Assembly: GCA_022448645.1 (NCBI GenBank)
Contig: JAKVBZ010000030.1
Coordinates: 1 to 53,335, forward strand
Length of the DNA: 53,335 nt
From: Pirellulaceae bacterium
GTDB taxonomy: Bacteria; Planctomycetota; Planctomycetia; Pirellulales; Pirellulaceae
Direction of reading: 5' to 3'
Under the pieces are notes generated by a model. It was not told the origin of the DNA. It saw only the letters and a program-made list of their open reading frames with translations, and did not search any database. This document shows, one piece after another, positions 17,658-27,428 of the stretch. The translations under genes and the position numbers were made by a program. Within the stretch, counting starts at the first letter, position 1; each line of letters opens with the position of its first letter.

Positions 17658-18959
17658 TTGAGTTCTCTAAGTCGAGAGAAAAGTCGTGCTGCTTTCGATC
17701 AGGCGCAGCGTTGGATTCCGGGAGGTGTGAACAGTCCGGCACGAGCGTTCGGTGCCGTGGGTGGGTCTCCGGTAGTCATAGAACGAGGGAAAGGCGCCTA
17801 TCTGTTTGATGTGGATGGCCAGCGCTATATCGACTATGTCGGTTCCTGGGGACCCATGATTCTCGGCCATGTGCACCCTCAAGTGACTCAGAAGATTCAG
17901 GATGCTGTTTTACGTGGGAGCAGTTTTGGTGCGCCCACGGAGGCAGAAAACCGGCTGGCAGAACTCATTGTGCAAGCCGTTCCATCCGTGGAAAAAGTCC
18001 GCTTAGTGAATTCGGGTACCGAGGCCACCATGAGCGCCATCCGGTTGGCTCGAGGCTTTACTGGCAAAGACGTGGTCGTCAAATTTGCCGGGAACTATCA
18101 TGGCCATGTGGACAGCCTATTGGTGGCAGCTGGCAGCTCGGCAGCGACCTTGGCCGTGCCTGACTCGCCGGGTGTCACCTCGGGTACAAGCCAAGATACC
18201 TTGGTTTTGCCATACAACGATGTGGTCGCTTCCGAGCAGGCGTTTGCCGAACATGCAGGTCGCATTGCGGCTGTTATCTTGGAACCGGTTGTGGGCAATA
18301 TGGGCTGTGTCCCGGCTTCGTCAGAGTTCCTGCAAGTGCTGCGTGATTTGACCGAAAAGTCCGGTGCGGTCTTGATCTTCGACGAAGTCATGACAGGATT
18401 CCGAGTCGCCTATGGAGGAGCCCAATCGATGATCGGGGTTACTCCAGATCTGACAACGTTAGGCAAAATTGTGGGCGGTGGCTTACCCATTGGGGCGTAT
18501 GGTGGTCGTGCGGACATCATGGACCACATTTTGCCAGTCGGGAAGGTATTCCAAGCTGGTACGTTGAGCGGCAATCCGATCGCCACGGCCGCGGGCATCG
18601 CGACGTTAGAGACGCTTCGTGACGAAGATCCTTATCCGCGATTGGAAACCCTGGCTAATCAATTGGCGGTGGGACTGGAGGAAGCAGCCAGTGCTATGGA
18701 TATCCCGCACACGGTGGCCCGCGCAGGGAGTATGCTGACATTGTTCTTCAATCCGGACAGAGTCACGGACTGGAGTGTCGCTAGCCGATCAGCAACCGAT
18801 CAATTTGCCAAATATTTCTGGGCGATGATGGATCGAGGTGTCTATTTGCCGTGTAGCCAATTTGAAGCATTGTTCGTATCGGTTGCCCATACGGAAGCCG
18901 ACATTGCTGCCACGGTAACGGTAGCGCGAGAAGCGCTTGCCGAGTTGGCGAAGGGGTAG
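17658..18959 (+). CDS. hemL: Glutamate-1-semialdehyde 2,1-aminomutase
   Basis: A PLP enzyme of the class III aminotransferase fold that makes 5-aminolevulinate from glutamate-1-semialdehyde, the C5 route. 433 residues. Signatures: WIPGGVNSPARAF at the N-terminus, SGTEATMSAIRLARGFTGK, GNYHGHVDSLL, the cofactor Asp in FDEVMTGFRVAYGGAQ, and the PLP lysine in TTLGKIVGGGLPIGAYGG. The start is a TTG at 17658; no ATG is available before the conserved region. It follows hemB by 17 bases, so these two early steps of haem synthesis are probably made together. It converges with tsaB after a 70-base gap with no visible terminator. Confidence 0.97.
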   Translation: MSSLSREKSRAAFDQAQRWIPGGVNSPARAFGAVGGSPVVIERGKGAYLFDVDGQRYIDYVGSWGPMILGHVHPQVTQKIQDAVLRGSSFGAPTEAENRLAELIVQAVPSVEKVRLVNSGTEATMSAIRLARGFTGKDVVVKFAGNYHGHVDSLLVAAGSSAATLAVPDSPGVTSGTSQDTLVLPYNDVVASEQAFAEHAGRIAAVILEPVVGNMGCVPASSEFLQVLRDLTEKSGAVLIFDEVMTGFRVAYGGAQSMIGVTPDLTTLGKIVGGGLPIGAYGGRADIMDHILPVGKVFQAGTLSGNPIATAAGIATLETLRDEDPYPRLETLANQLAVGLEEAASAMDIPHTVARAGSMLTLFFNPDRVTDWSVASRSATDQFAKYFWAMMDRGVYLPCSQFEALFVSVAHTEADIAATVTVAREALAELAKG

Positions 18960-19029
18960 ATTCTGCCTTGAGACGCCACGAACGGTCTTCCTGTGAGTCG
19001 TCCGCGCTAGCCTCGATCCCTAGTCCTGT

Positions 19030-19710
19030 TCATTCCGCTTGATTACGTTTCTCTTCCGCCGCACTTTGACGATAGTACTGTGGCACCACTTGCCACAAGT
19101 CATCTTGGCGTCCGGCGAGTAGTTGCGCATGAGCTAATTGGCCGACGGTTGTGGCTTGTGGTTGCCAAAGTTCCGAGTTCGCGATTGAAAATGCTTGTAG
19201 TTGCTCCGGGGAAAATTTTTCGAGGCCACTGCCACTGAGCGTTGCTCCGGGCGGCAACCAGGTGGGCCAGTTGGCATCCTCGATAACGCATGCGGGTACT
19301 TTTTCCTGGCAATTGCCAAGTGAGTTTCGTTCATAGACGGCAGTAAAGGTTTGTTGTCGGTAGGCATCGATGGCTGGTACGACAAGCAGGGTGTCCTCGG
19401 GGGTTTGCGCAGCAATGACCTCCAAAGTGTTGACTCCCACCAAGCGAATCTGCCAAACATAAGCAAGTGTTTTGGCGGTCGTTACACCAAGGCGTAGGCC
19501 GGTAAAGGAACCTGGACCCAGGGTGACGGCAATGGCCTCCAAATCGGTTCCTTGCCAACCCACTTGGTCCAGGCATTCACGAATACCAGGTGCCAATGTG
19601 GTGGCTGTCCTTTGAGGTGCCTGCAGCGGCAATTGGTGCAGTAGAGCACCATTTTCGAGCAAAGCGATGGATCCCCAACGCGAGCTGGTTTCGAGTGCAA
19701 TCAGTTTCAC
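19030..19710 (-). CDS. tsaB: TsaB, partner in tRNA t6A synthesis
   Basis: A non-catalytic ASKHA-fold partner of TsaD that helps transfer threonylcarbamoyl to A37 of tRNAs reading ANN codons. About 226 residues. KLIALETSSRWGSIALLENG is the N-terminal signature, and LEAIAVTLGPGSFTGLRLGV is the diagnostic block. The C-terminus is diverged, as usual. The GTG at 19710 was chosen: it gives M-K-L-I-A-L-E-T and has GGAG nine bases upstream; a GTG at 19725 is also in frame. The tsaC function is found ~9 kb away in a fusion gene, and tsaD is outside the window. It is divergent from the first metallophosphoesterase. Confidence 0.93.
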   Translation of the reverse strand: MKLIALETSSRWGSIALLENGALLHQLPLQAPQRTATTLAPGIRECLDQVGWQGTDLEAIAVTLGPGSFTGLRLGVTTAKTLAYVWQIRLVGVNTLEVIAAQTPEDTLLVVPAIDAYRQQTFTAVYERNSLGNCQEKVPACVIEDANWPTWLPPGATLSGSGLEKFSPEQLQAFSIANSELWQPQATTVGQLAHAQLLAGRQDDLWQVVPQYYRQSAAEEKRNQAE

Positions 19711-19970
19711 AACCACAAACTCCACAATCCGGTATAGTTAGTATGACTGGACAAATCAGCTTGACTGGTGAGAATAATGTAGATCACAAGCCCCCAGCTA
19801 ACAGATTGGTTGTCAGCCATCCGCACCGTTTCGCGATGTTCGTGACCCGGAAACTCGGCGTGGGGCAATTGCGTGGCGCATGATTGGATGGGTACATTTA
19901 ACGAAAGCATTTGACAGCGCACAATGGTGCGTTGTGTAAAGTGGGCAAAAACGTGCGAAAGTGAACTGGT

Positions 19971-20720
19971 GTGAAGCGAGCTCTGATTAGTGACATTCAC
20001 AGCAACCAGGAAGCATTAATGGCTGTCCTGGAAGACATCCAACAGCTCGGGATTGACGAGATCTATTGTTTGGGTGATGTGGTGGGTTACGGTCCCAATC
20101 CGCGCGAGTGTATCGACTTGTGCAGGAATTTGTCTGTGTCGATCTTAGGGAACCATGACCAGGCCGCCATCTTTGACCCCGACGGATTCAATCCTGTTGC
20201 GCTGCGGGCCATTTATTGGACTCGTGAAGAGCTAGAAGCTCGTCGAGGCAATCCGGCGGAGAACAGTCAACGCTGGGACTATTTAGGAGAGATGCCTCGT
20301 TCTAGGTCCGAGGGGAGCTTTCTGTTTGTGCATGGATCGCCCAGAGATCCCACCAACGAGTACGTGTTTCCGGAAGATGTTTATAATCATCGGAAAATCG
20401 ACAGCCTATTCGATCGGTTTGAAAAATACTGCTTTCAAGGGCATACGCATATTCCTGGCGTTTTTTCGCAGAACCGAGATTTTCTCTCACCTGACGAATG
20501 CGGATACGAGTACACATTGGACGACAACAAGATCATGGTGAATGTAGGATCGGTCGGTCAGCCACGAGATGGCGATCCGCGTTCGTGTTACGTCGTGCTG
20601 ACGGATGACCAATTGACGTTTCGGCGCGTGGGCTATGGAGTCGATACGACGGCGGCCAAGATCTATGAGAATCCCGAGTTAGATAACATGCTCGGTGATC
20701 GGATTCGTGAAGGGCGTTAG
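19971..20720 (+). CDS. Metallophosphoesterase, tandem copy 1
   Basis: A 249-residue calcineurin-like phosphoesterase. The metal-binding blocks are all present: SDIHSN (D-x-H), [17 protein letters not shown] (GD), ILGNHDQ (GNHD), FVHGSPRDP and GHTHIPGVF (GHxH). [20 protein letters not shown] closes the fold, a pattern seen in YfcE-like and diadenosine-polyphosphatase-like family members. The enzyme should hydrolyse a phosphomono- or diester using two metal ions; the substrate is unknown. The start is a GTG at 19971 without an obvious SD. A close paralogue begins 382 bases downstream with the same opening residues (MKRA-ISDIHSN), which implies a tandem duplication. Confidence 0.9.
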   Translation: MKRALISDIHSNQEALMAVLEDIQQLGIDEIYCLGDVVGYGPNPRECIDLCRNLSVSILGNHDQAAIFDPDGFNPVALRAIYWTREELEARRGNPAENSQRWDYLGEMPRSRSEGSFLFVHGSPRDPTNEYVFPEDVYNHRKIDSLFDRFEKYCFQGHTHIPGVFSQNRDFLSPDECGYEYTLDDNKIMVNVGSVGQPRDGDPRSCYVVLTDDQLTFRRVGYGVDTTAAKIYENPELDNMLGDRIREGR

Positions 20721-21102
20721 CTTGATGCTCTTATGACTTTGTAGCCTAACGGCGCAAGCCGTCTGGCATGAAGCGCCAAAACTCTACAAAAATCGACCCG
20801 GTTTGCGTTGCTTGGTCAGATGATCCTCGCGTTGAATGACCAAGTGAGTGGCATTGAGCGTTAGCTGCATGCCGCTGATCTGGTTGTGAAATTGACCTTT
20901 CAGATTCCTGTCGTGGGCTTGCTGGATTCATTCTGCACTTGACCATTCCAAATAGCGGATCTAGACTGCTGGGGTACGCGCCTCCTCCCGCCTAGCTGGT
21001 TTGTTATCCATTGTTAGTTTTCTTGATGCGCCCGAAACTGGTGCGCGTGGATTCCTAAGGCCGACGTAAGTAACGGTCGGATCGGCGCGAAGGTGCCGTT
21101 CC
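20721..21102. other. Spacer between metallophosphoesterase copies, with small hairpin
   Basis: About 380 bases. At 20749-20762 ACGGC-GCAA-GCCGT forms a 5-bp hairpin closed by a GNRA-type tetraloop, 28 bases after the first copy's stop codon; it may be a transcript-end or REP-like palindrome. No T-run follows. The rest shows no supported gene; the spacer does not look like a decayed copy of the neighbours. Confidence 0.5.
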
Positions 21103-21849
21103 GTGAAGCGAGCAATCATCAGTGACATTCATAGCAACCTCGAAGGCCTCGAGGCTGTGTTGGCCGACATTCAGTCACAAGGGATCGACGAGATCTTTTG
21201 CTTGGGGGACGTGGTAGGCTACGGTCCGAACCCTCGTGAGTGCATCGACTTGGTGATGCAAACCAAAGTTTGTGTCTTGGGCAATCACGACCAAGGTGCT
21301 TTGTTTGATCCAGAAGGGTTTAGCAGTGGGGCCGAACGAGCCATTTTTTGGACTCGCGACCAATTGGAGACGGGGGATGGCGATGCTCAGGCGGTAAAAC
21401 GTTGGGATTTTTTGGCGGAACTGCCGCGCAACTATCGTGAGGATCAGTTGTTATTCGTACACGGTTCTCCCAGGAATCCGTTGAATGAATACGTATTCCC
21501 TGAGGATATTCACAACGCAAAGAAGTTCGAGAAACTATTCAGCATGATCCAGGGAACCTGCTTCGTCGGGCACACCCACATTCCTGGTGTGTTTCATCAA
21601 GAACGTAGTTTTAGCTCGCCCGAAAAGTTGGGATACACCTATACGCTGGGTCATGAAAAAGCCCTGATTAACGTGGGGAGTGTGGGCCAGCCACGTGACG
21701 GAGATGCGAGGTCTTGCTACGTTGTTCTGGATGGCAATACCGTCAATTATCGCCGAGTGGAGTATCCGTGTGTGAAAACAGCAGAAAAGATTTTTGCTGT
21801 CGCAGAACTCGATAATTTCCTGGGTGATCGCTTGAAACTGGGGCAATAG
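21103..21849 (+). CDS. Metallophosphoesterase, tandem copy 2
   Basis: A 248-residue paralogue of the preceding gene, aligning end to end with almost no gaps. It has the same metal sites: [39 protein letters not shown] and GHTHIPGVF. The most diverged parts are around residues 50-60 and 85-110 and the last 40 residues, which border the active-site cleft in this fold, so substrate preference may differ from copy 1. The start is a GTG at 21103 with GAAGG nine bases upstream. yidC begins 58 bases after its stop on the same strand, so read-through into yidC is possible. Confidence 0.9.
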   Translation: MKRAIISDIHSNLEGLEAVLADIQSQGIDEIFCLGDVVGYGPNPRECIDLVMQTKVCVLGNHDQGALFDPEGFSSGAERAIFWTRDQLETGDGDAQAVKRWDFLAELPRNYREDQLLFVHGSPRNPLNEYVFPEDIHNAKKFEKLFSMIQGTCFVGHTHIPGVFHQERSFSSPEKLGYTYTLGHEKALINVGSVGQPRDGDARSCYVVLDGNTVNYRRVEYPCVKTAEKIFAVAELDNFLGDRLKLGQ

Positions 21850-21907
21850 TCGGCGATGTTGTCCGAATGAACTTAAGGACCGAAAGGTACATCAGACAGG
21901 AATAGAC

Positions 21908-24409
21908 GTGGAAAAAAGATACCTGCTGTTTTTTGCCCTGACGTTTTTGGCCATCTTTGGCTATGCCCAGTTGACGATGTTGTTGGCTCCACCGCCTCAG
22001 GAACCAGTAGCCCAGCAGGAGGTGGACGATGGTGCCGAGCTGGCTGCTGGAGGCGAGCAAGCCGAGAAGGTAGCGGACGATCTGGCCGGAACGCCTGCGG
22101 GTGATACGGTCACTGCGACGACGGCAGTCGATTCTGAAGGCGACGATTCTGATAGCGACGGAAAAAGCCCTGTCGCCACTCCCGAACCCTTGGAATATGT
22201 GGTTTTGGGTTCGGCGGATCCTGAAGATCCATACGGGTTGTTGGTGGTGGTCAGTAATCGGGGAGCTTCACTGGCACAAATTGAGATCAACAATGCCAAA
22301 TATCCTGATCTGGGAACGGTCGAGAATCGGCAACGTTTCGGGCACATCATAAGTGGTTATCTGGGGCCGGAGATTGTTTCCGATGTGGAGGGACGTTCCG
22401 GGGTGCGCCTGGATGTGGTGGGGCCAGGGACTCCGGCGGCGAAAGCCAAGTTGGTGTCAGGTGAGGCTCAGCCAGGATTGCAGGCTGGTGACTTGATCTT
22501 GGCGATCGACGAACAGGAAGTCATAGACAAAGAATCCTATCGGGATGCGATGGGGCACACGCAGCCAGACACGGTGATTCGTGTCACCGTCGAACGTGAT
22601 GTGGACGGCGCGGCTACGGAGTTGGCATTCGACGTTGAGTTGGAACGTCCCCGTCTGAAGATTGTCCACGTGGAAGACGGGAATTGGAGCCAAACTCAAG
22701 ACGAGGAAATGCAACACGGTGAATCCACAGGTGTTGCTTCGTTTCATCTGGAACTGGAAAAGCTCGGTTCTGCTGCCATTAAAACGGGGAAGCCGAAGAT
22801 CGACGCTTTGCCTTCTTTACGTCATTCAAACTGGCGGATCACACAACGGCCTCAAACCAGAGGTGGTGAACAGATTGTCGAATTCACCATGGATTTGAAC
22901 ACCGGCCAACTCGCTGAGATCGGAGAGACTGGTGCCCTGCGTGTTGTGAGAAGATATCGCTTGGCTCCTATTGAAGAGCCGTCCTCATCCGAAAAAGCCT
23001 CGTTCACGAGAGGCTACCATTTGAAGATGGAGTTGGAGTTTCACAATCTGAGTGACCAACCACGCGATCTGGCGTACCGTTTGGACGGTCCTACTGGCTT
23101 GCCGACAGAAGGCTGGTGGTATCTCTACAAAGTTCATCCGCAGATGTGGCATCGTGCAGGCGCCCGTGATGTCATTTGGCGAACATCGCAAGGACATAAG
23201 TTAATCGGCTGTACCGACGTTTCCAAGCACGCTCAAAAGAACCGGCAAAACCCCTTCACGCAGATGAATGAGTCATCGCCGGCTGACTTTGAATACGCGG
23301 GTGTTGACACGCAGTATTTCGCGGCGGTGCTGACACCTGATCCGGACGAGCAGTCACGGCCTTTAAAGCTATCAGCCGCTATCGCGATGCCGGTGGGCGA
23401 AATTGAAAAGAAGAAGCTCAATTTGACCAATGTCTCTTTTCGACTCATTAGCCGTGCGACCACGATCCAACCGCAAGAAACGCTCAAGCAAAACTTTATG
23501 ATTTTCGCGGGCCCCAAAGATCCGCAAGTGTTGGCCGGTTATGGATTGGAAGACATCATCGTTTATGGCTGGTTCAAGGTGGTGGCTCAGCTGATGGGGT
23601 CCATCCTGCATGGTTTCTACTGGTTAACCACATTTGGCGGTGCGATTTCGGGAAGCTATGCATTGTCGATTGTGCTGCTAACGGTCCTGGTGCGGGGCTG
23701 CATGTTCCCGCTCGGTCGAAAACAGGCCCAAATGGCTGCCAAGATGCAGGAGTTGGCTCCGGAGATGAAAAAGATCGCGGAGCAATACAAAAACGACATG
23801 GAGAAAAAAGCGAAGGCTCAACAGGATCTGTTCAAGAAGCATCATTACAATCCGTTGAGCGGTTGCTTACCGATGTTTTTCCAGCTGCCGATTTTTATTG
23901 GCCTGTACCGTGCATTGAGTGTGGACATTGAGTTGCGTGGGGCGTCGATGGTTCCAGGATTACCTTGGTGTGAAAACCTGGCTGCTCCCGATCGACTCTT
24001 TTTCTGGGGCGACTTATTGCCCACAGCCTTGGGAGCGCCCAACGGATTTTTGGGCCCCTATTTCAACGTTTTGCCCTTAGTGACGATCGCTTTCTTCATC
24101 GTCCATCAGAAACTATTCACTCCTCCGCCCACGGACGATCAGACCCGTATGCAACACCAGATGATGAAATTTATGATGGTGTTCATGGGCTTCATTTTCT
24201 TCAAGGTGGCTGCCGGTCTGTGCATCTACATCATTTCCTCCAGTGCCTGGGGCGTGGCCGAACGTTTATTGCTTCCCAAGTCTCAGCCCAAATCGTCCGA
24301 TGGTGGCTCTCCAGCAGGAGAGATTCGGCCCTCCAAAGGCAGCAGCTCGAACGGCTCGGCCAAGGCGACGTCTTCGAAGAAAAAGAAAAAAGCCAAAGGA
24401 AGACGATAG
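21908..24409 (+). CDS. yidC: Membrane protein insertase YidC with PDZ-like insert
   Basis: Inserts and folds inner-membrane proteins, alone or with Sec. 833 residues, far longer than E. coli YidC (~550). An N-terminal helix (YLLFFALTFLAIFGYAQL) leads into an acidic, disordered linker to ~90. The periplasmic domain is interrupted at ~164-245 by a PDZ-like unit (VVGPGTPAAKAKLVSGE, GLQAGDLILAIDEQEVIDKESYRDAM, VRVTVERD-type strands). The conserved insertase core starts near residue 550, with the hydrophilic-groove Arg in LLTVLVRGCMFPLGRKQA, a cytoplasmic helical hairpin (AAKMQELAPEMKKIAEQYKN), and FFQLPIFIGLYRAL. The C-terminus is a Lys-rich tail (SSKKKKKAKGRR) like those that contact ribosomes in other YidC proteins. 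The start is a GTG at 21908 with AGGAA upstream. mnmE follows, a widely conserved order. Confidence 0.95.
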   Translation: MEKRYLLFFALTFLAIFGYAQLTMLLAPPPQEPVAQQEVDDGAELAAGGEQAEKVADDLAGTPAGDTVTATTAVDSEGDDSDSDGKSPVATPEPLEYVVLGSADPEDPYGLLVVVSNRGASLAQIEINNAKYPDLGTVENRQRFGHIISGYLGPEIVSDVEGRSGVRLDVVGPGTPAAKAKLVSGEAQPGLQAGDLILAIDEQEVIDKESYRDAMGHTQPDTVIRVTVERDVDGAATELAFDVELERPRLKIVHVEDGNWSQTQDEEMQHGESTGVASFHLELEKLGSAAIKTGKPKIDALPSLRHSNWRITQRPQTRGGEQIVEFTMDLNTGQLAEIGETGALRVVRRYRLAPIEEPSSSEKASFTRGYHLKMELEFHNLSDQPRDLAYRLDGPTGLPTEGWWYLYKVHPQMWHRAGARDVIWRTSQGHKLIGCTDVSKHAQKNRQNPFTQMNESSPADFEYAGVDTQYFAAVLTPDPDEQSRPLKLSAAIAMPVGEIEKKKLNLTNVSFRLISRATTIQPQETLKQNFMIFAGPKDPQVLAGYGLEDIIVYGWFKVVAQLMGSILHGFYWLTTFGGAISGSYALSIVLLTVLVRGCMFPLGRKQAQMAAKMQELAPEMKKIAEQYKNDMEKKAKAQQDLFKKHHYNPLSGCLPMFFQLPIFIGLYRALSVDIELRGASMVPGLPWCENLAAPDRLFFWGDLLPTALGAPNGFLGPYFNVLPLVTIAFFIVHQKLFTPPPTDDQTRMQHQMMKFMMVFMGFIFFKVAAGLCIYIISSSAWGVAERLLLPKSQPKSSDGGSPAGEIRPSKGSSSNGSAKATSSKKKKKAKGRR

Positions 24410-24590
24410 GTTGTGAACCGGGTTACGTACGTTTGAGAACGGTATTCGTTTGCAAGCGTTGTTCCAATCGCTTGGGGTTCGTAGCCGTGTTCTGTGTCCC
24501 AGGGTATTTTTAACGCGAGCTGCCCCATTTTATAGCGAATTGCATGGTCTCATGCTGGACGGCTCGCGCCGTTTCGCTACAAAGAAGAAG

Positions 24591-25973
24591 ATGTTGGGCC
24601 CCAGCTACTATTCGACTGACGACACGATTGCTGCGGTTGCCTCGGCGACAGGCGGTGCTTATCGAGGCATCTTGCGTCTCAGTGGTCCGTCGGTGGTAAG
24701 CTCCCTGGAACCACTTTTCGTTTCTGAAGATCCACGGCCATTGTCAGACATTCGAAATCCGACGGTCTTGGCCGGTCAATTTCGTTGGCGCGGCGACGAA
24801 TCGAAGGTTCCTTGTGATCTCTATCTGTGGCCAGATGCCCGTAGTTTTACCCGGCAAGTTCTGGCTGAGCTCCATACGGTTGGCTCGCCACCGGTCTTGT
24901 CAGCATGCCTGCGAACTTTGTGCCGCGCATCAGTTCGGCAGGCGAAACCTGGCGAGTTTACACAACGAGCCTTTCTTGCTGGCCGTTTGGATTTGACACA
25001 AGCCGAGGCGGTGCTAGGGGTGATTGATGCCAAAAGCCAACGGCAACTTGATGTTGCCCTACGTCAGTTGGCGGGAGGTCTTGCACACCCTCTCCAAAAG
25101 CTACGCGATGATCTACTTTCACTGCTGGCCCATGTCGAAGCAAGCCTTGATTTTGCTCATGAAGACATTGATACGATCAATCATGCACAGCTGGAGAATC
25201 AACTTGTCTTGGCGCGGAACCAGGTTTGTCAGGTGTTGCAACAAATGCAGGTGAGAGATCACACTCGACGTGGCGCTCGAGTCGTGCTTGTAGGAGCGCC
25301 CAACGTGGGTAAGAGTAGTCTGCTGAACTCGTTAGCTGGTGACCAGGTGGCACTCGTGTCGGATGTGCCAGGTACTACCCGGGACTATGTCTCACGTCAC
25401 GTCAACGTTGGAGGTGAGTTGTGCGAATTCATTGACACTGCCGGATTGGGCTCGGTGGGGCGGCAAGATCCGATCGATGAGCTCGCGCAGCGGGTGAGTG
25501 CCGAACAACATCGCCTGGCAGATTTACAATTATTGTGTATGGACGCTTCGACGAAGTCACAGGAATGGCAATTGGCCATGCAAGACTGCGACGAGACCAT
25601 GTCCCGAATATTGGTAGTGACGAAGACAGACCAACCGAGTTCTTCTACCGCTCCACCAGAAGCGATTCGAACCAGTGCCCTCACGGGAGCTGGACTGGAA
25701 GATTTGCGGCAAGCAATCGCAAACGCTTTAGCTTCCCAGGCAGCCGCTCCAGACGACGTCGTGATGGGCACAGCGGCCAGGTGCTGGTCCAGTTTGGAAG
25801 CTGCCAAGCGAGGCCTGGAAAGAACTCAACAAGTCGCTAGTACCCACCAAGATCTAGAACTAGTCGCGGCGGAGCTTAGATCGGTGTTGGATGATTTGGG
25901 GGAGGTAGTCGGGGCAGTGTATACCGACGATATCTTGGACAAGATTTTCAGCCAGTTTTGTATTGGAAAATAA
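24591..25973 (+). CDS. mnmE: tRNA modification GTPase MnmE
   Basis: With MnmG it adds the carboxymethylaminomethyl (or aminomethyl) group to U34 of certain tRNAs. About 460 residues. The N-terminal folate-binding domain opens with STDDTIAAVASATGGAYRGILRLSG and has PGEFTQRAFLAGRLDLTQAEAV. The inserted G domain has G1 GAPNVGKSSLL, G2 TTRD, G3 DTAGLG and a variant G4 TKTD in place of NKxD. The C-terminal helical domain ends with the essential FCIGK. The ATG at 24591 was chosen; in-frame starts upstream (24450, 24552) would add a non-conserved leader. It lies 181 bases behind yidC, the common neighbour of mnmE near the origin in many bacteria; no rnpA or rpmH is seen here. Confidence 0.96.
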   Translation: MLGPSYYSTDDTIAAVASATGGAYRGILRLSGPSVVSSLEPLFVSEDPRPLSDIRNPTVLAGQFRWRGDESKVPCDLYLWPDARSFTRQVLAELHTVGSPPVLSACLRTLCRASVRQAKPGEFTQRAFLAGRLDLTQAEAVLGVIDAKSQRQLDVALRQLAGGLAHPLQKLRDDLLSLLAHVEASLDFAHEDIDTINHAQLENQLVLARNQVCQVLQQMQVRDHTRRGARVVLVGAPNVGKSSLLNSLAGDQVALVSDVPGTTRDYVSRHVNVGGELCEFIDTAGLGSVGRQDPIDELAQRVSAEQHRLADLQLLCMDASTKSQEWQLAMQDCDETMSRILVVTKTDQPSSSTAPPEAIRTSALTGAGLEDLRQAIANALASQAAAPDDVVMGTAARCWSSLEAAKRGLERTQQVASTHQDLELVAAELRSVLDDLGEVVGAVYTDDILDKIFSQFCIGK

Positions 25974-26033
25974 CGAAAACCGTCTCGAAGGTCTGGCCAG
26001 TTCGTCTCGCGCTGCACTGACCAAATCATCAAC

Positions 26034-26063
26034 TTGGAATGATCGAACAGATTCTGTTATATT
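26034..26063 (+). promoter_or_regulatory. Possible sigma-70 promoter of the oxidoreductase gene
   Basis: TTGGAA (26034-26039) and TATATT (26058-26063), 18-base spacer, ending 36 bases before the ATG at 26100. Both boxes are 4-5/6 matches. Confidence 0.45.
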
Positions 26064-26099
26064 AACACGAAGCATTTCCGGTCAAAGGAGGTATTTCAA

Positions 26100-27428
26100 A
26101 TGAGTAGCCAGCAATCAACGTCACCCAAGTCAAACACGCCAAGCCGAAGAGAATTCTTTCAAAAAAGTGGAACCGCAGTCGCAGCAGGTGCAGCGTTGAC
26201 TTCCTTAGTACCTCCGGTACATGCGGCCGGTGACGATGTCATTCGTGTAGCGTTGGTGGGCTGTGGTTCACGGGGTCGCGGTGCAATTAGCCAGATTTTT
26301 AATACCAAAGGCAACACGCGGTTGGTCTCGATGGCGGATGCTTTTCGGTCATCGGTGGATTCTACACTGGGAGAGCTTCGTAAAAGGAATTCTGCCAAAG
26401 TCGATGTGCCAGAAGAGAGGATATTCGTTGGGTTGGACGCGTACCAAAAAGCGATCGACGTGGACTGCGACTTGGTCGTGATCGCCACGCCGCCCGGCTT
26501 TAAGCCTCAACAATACGAATATGCGATCGAGAAGGACAAGCACGTCTTTATGGAAAAACCAGTCGCAGTAGATGCCCCTGGTGTGCGGCGCTGCCTGGCG
26601 GCGACGGAACAATCCAAAAAGAAGAATCTGATGGTGGCAATTGGTTTGCAGCGGCGACATGAGCCTCAGTATTTTGAGACGGTTCAGCGAATTCACGACG
26701 GTGCGATTGGCGATATCATTGCCCAGCGAGTTTACTGGAACGGTGGCTCGATCTGGTACCGAGACAAGCAGCCAGGGCAAAGCGAGATGGAGTTCCAGGT
26801 CAACAACTGGTACCACTTCGTCTGGGTTGGTGGGGACCAAATATGTGAGCAACACATCCACAATCTCGACGTGGGGTGCTGGGTCAAGGGAGAATATCCG
26901 GTGGAAGCGAACGGGATGGGGGGATGGGCCATGCGAGAGGGCGGCGATCGTTCCCGTAGCCAAATTTTTGACCATACGTTTTGTGAGTTCACGTTTGCCG
27001 ACGGAACGAAGATGTTCAGTCAAGGCCGACATTCGCCTGGGTCTTGGGAAAACGTAGCAGAATTCGTGCATGGTTCCAAAGGAACGGCGAACCCGAACGG
27101 TCGTATCTTTGGACCGAAGGCTTGGGAATTCGGCGGTACACCGTTATCGGGACACCAACAGGAACAGCATGATTTGATCGAAGCTTTGATGCGAGGTGAG
27201 GTGTACAACGAAGGCGAATACGGTGCGAAAAGTACTTTCACTTCGATTTTGGGCCGAGAAGCGTGTTACTCGGGTATTGTCCTTCAATGGGACGAATTAT
27301 TGAAAGACGGCAAGGACTACTGTCCTGGAATCGAAAAGTTCACACTGCAGTCCGAACCGCCAGTCGTGCGTGGCTCCGATGGCAGTTATCCGGGGCCTTA
27401 TCCGGGACTGTATAGTCCGTTCGTTTGA
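26100..27428 (+). CDS. Tat-exported Gfo/Idh/MocA family oxidoreductase
   Basis: A 442-residue NAD(P)-dependent sugar oxidoreductase-like protein. The N-terminus has a twin-arginine signal (PSRREFFQKSGTAVAAGAAL) cleaved near VHA-AGDD, so it acts outside the cytoplasm, as many planctomycete members of this family do. The Rossmann fold starts with VALVGCGSRGRGA. EKPVAVDAPGVRR is the usual EKP motif. The C-terminal domain carries GGDQICEQHIHNLDVGCW, the family's active-site region, and a YNEGEYGAKSTFTSILGREA segment. It is preceded by an excellent SD, AAAGGAGG. The exported location raises the question of how the cofactor is supplied; glycosidases that use bound NAD are known in related families. 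The substrate is unknown and it stands alone on its strand. Confidence 0.9.
   Translation: MSSQQSTSPKSNTPSRREFFQKSGTAVAAGAALTSLVPPVHAAGDDVIRVALVGCGSRGRGAISQIFNTKGNTRLVSMADAFRSSVDSTLGELRKRNSAKVDVPEERIFVGLDAYQKAIDVDCDLVVIATPPGFKPQQYEYAIEKDKHVFMEKPVAVDAPGVRRCLAATEQSKKKNLMVAIGLQRRHEPQYFETVQRIHDGAIGDIIAQRVYWNGGSIWYRDKQPGQSEMEFQVNNWYHFVWVGGDQICEQHIHNLDVGCWVKGEYPVEANGMGGWAMREGGDRSRSQIFDHTFCEFTFADGTKMFSQGRHSPGSWENVAEFVHGSKGTANPNGRIFGPKAWEFGGTPLSGHQQEQHDLIEALMRGEVYNEGEYGAKSTFTSILGREACYSGIVLQWDELLKDGKDYCPGIEKFTLQSEPPVVRGSDGSYPGPYPGLYSPFV

Noticed and set aside
19081..19105. TGGCACCACTTGCC as a third sigma-54 site
   Set aside because: Only 8 bases separate GG and GC, and it is inside tsaB.
20746..20946. 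66-codon open frame between the metallophosphoesterases
   Set aside because: No SD, no motif, and composition like non-coding sequence.
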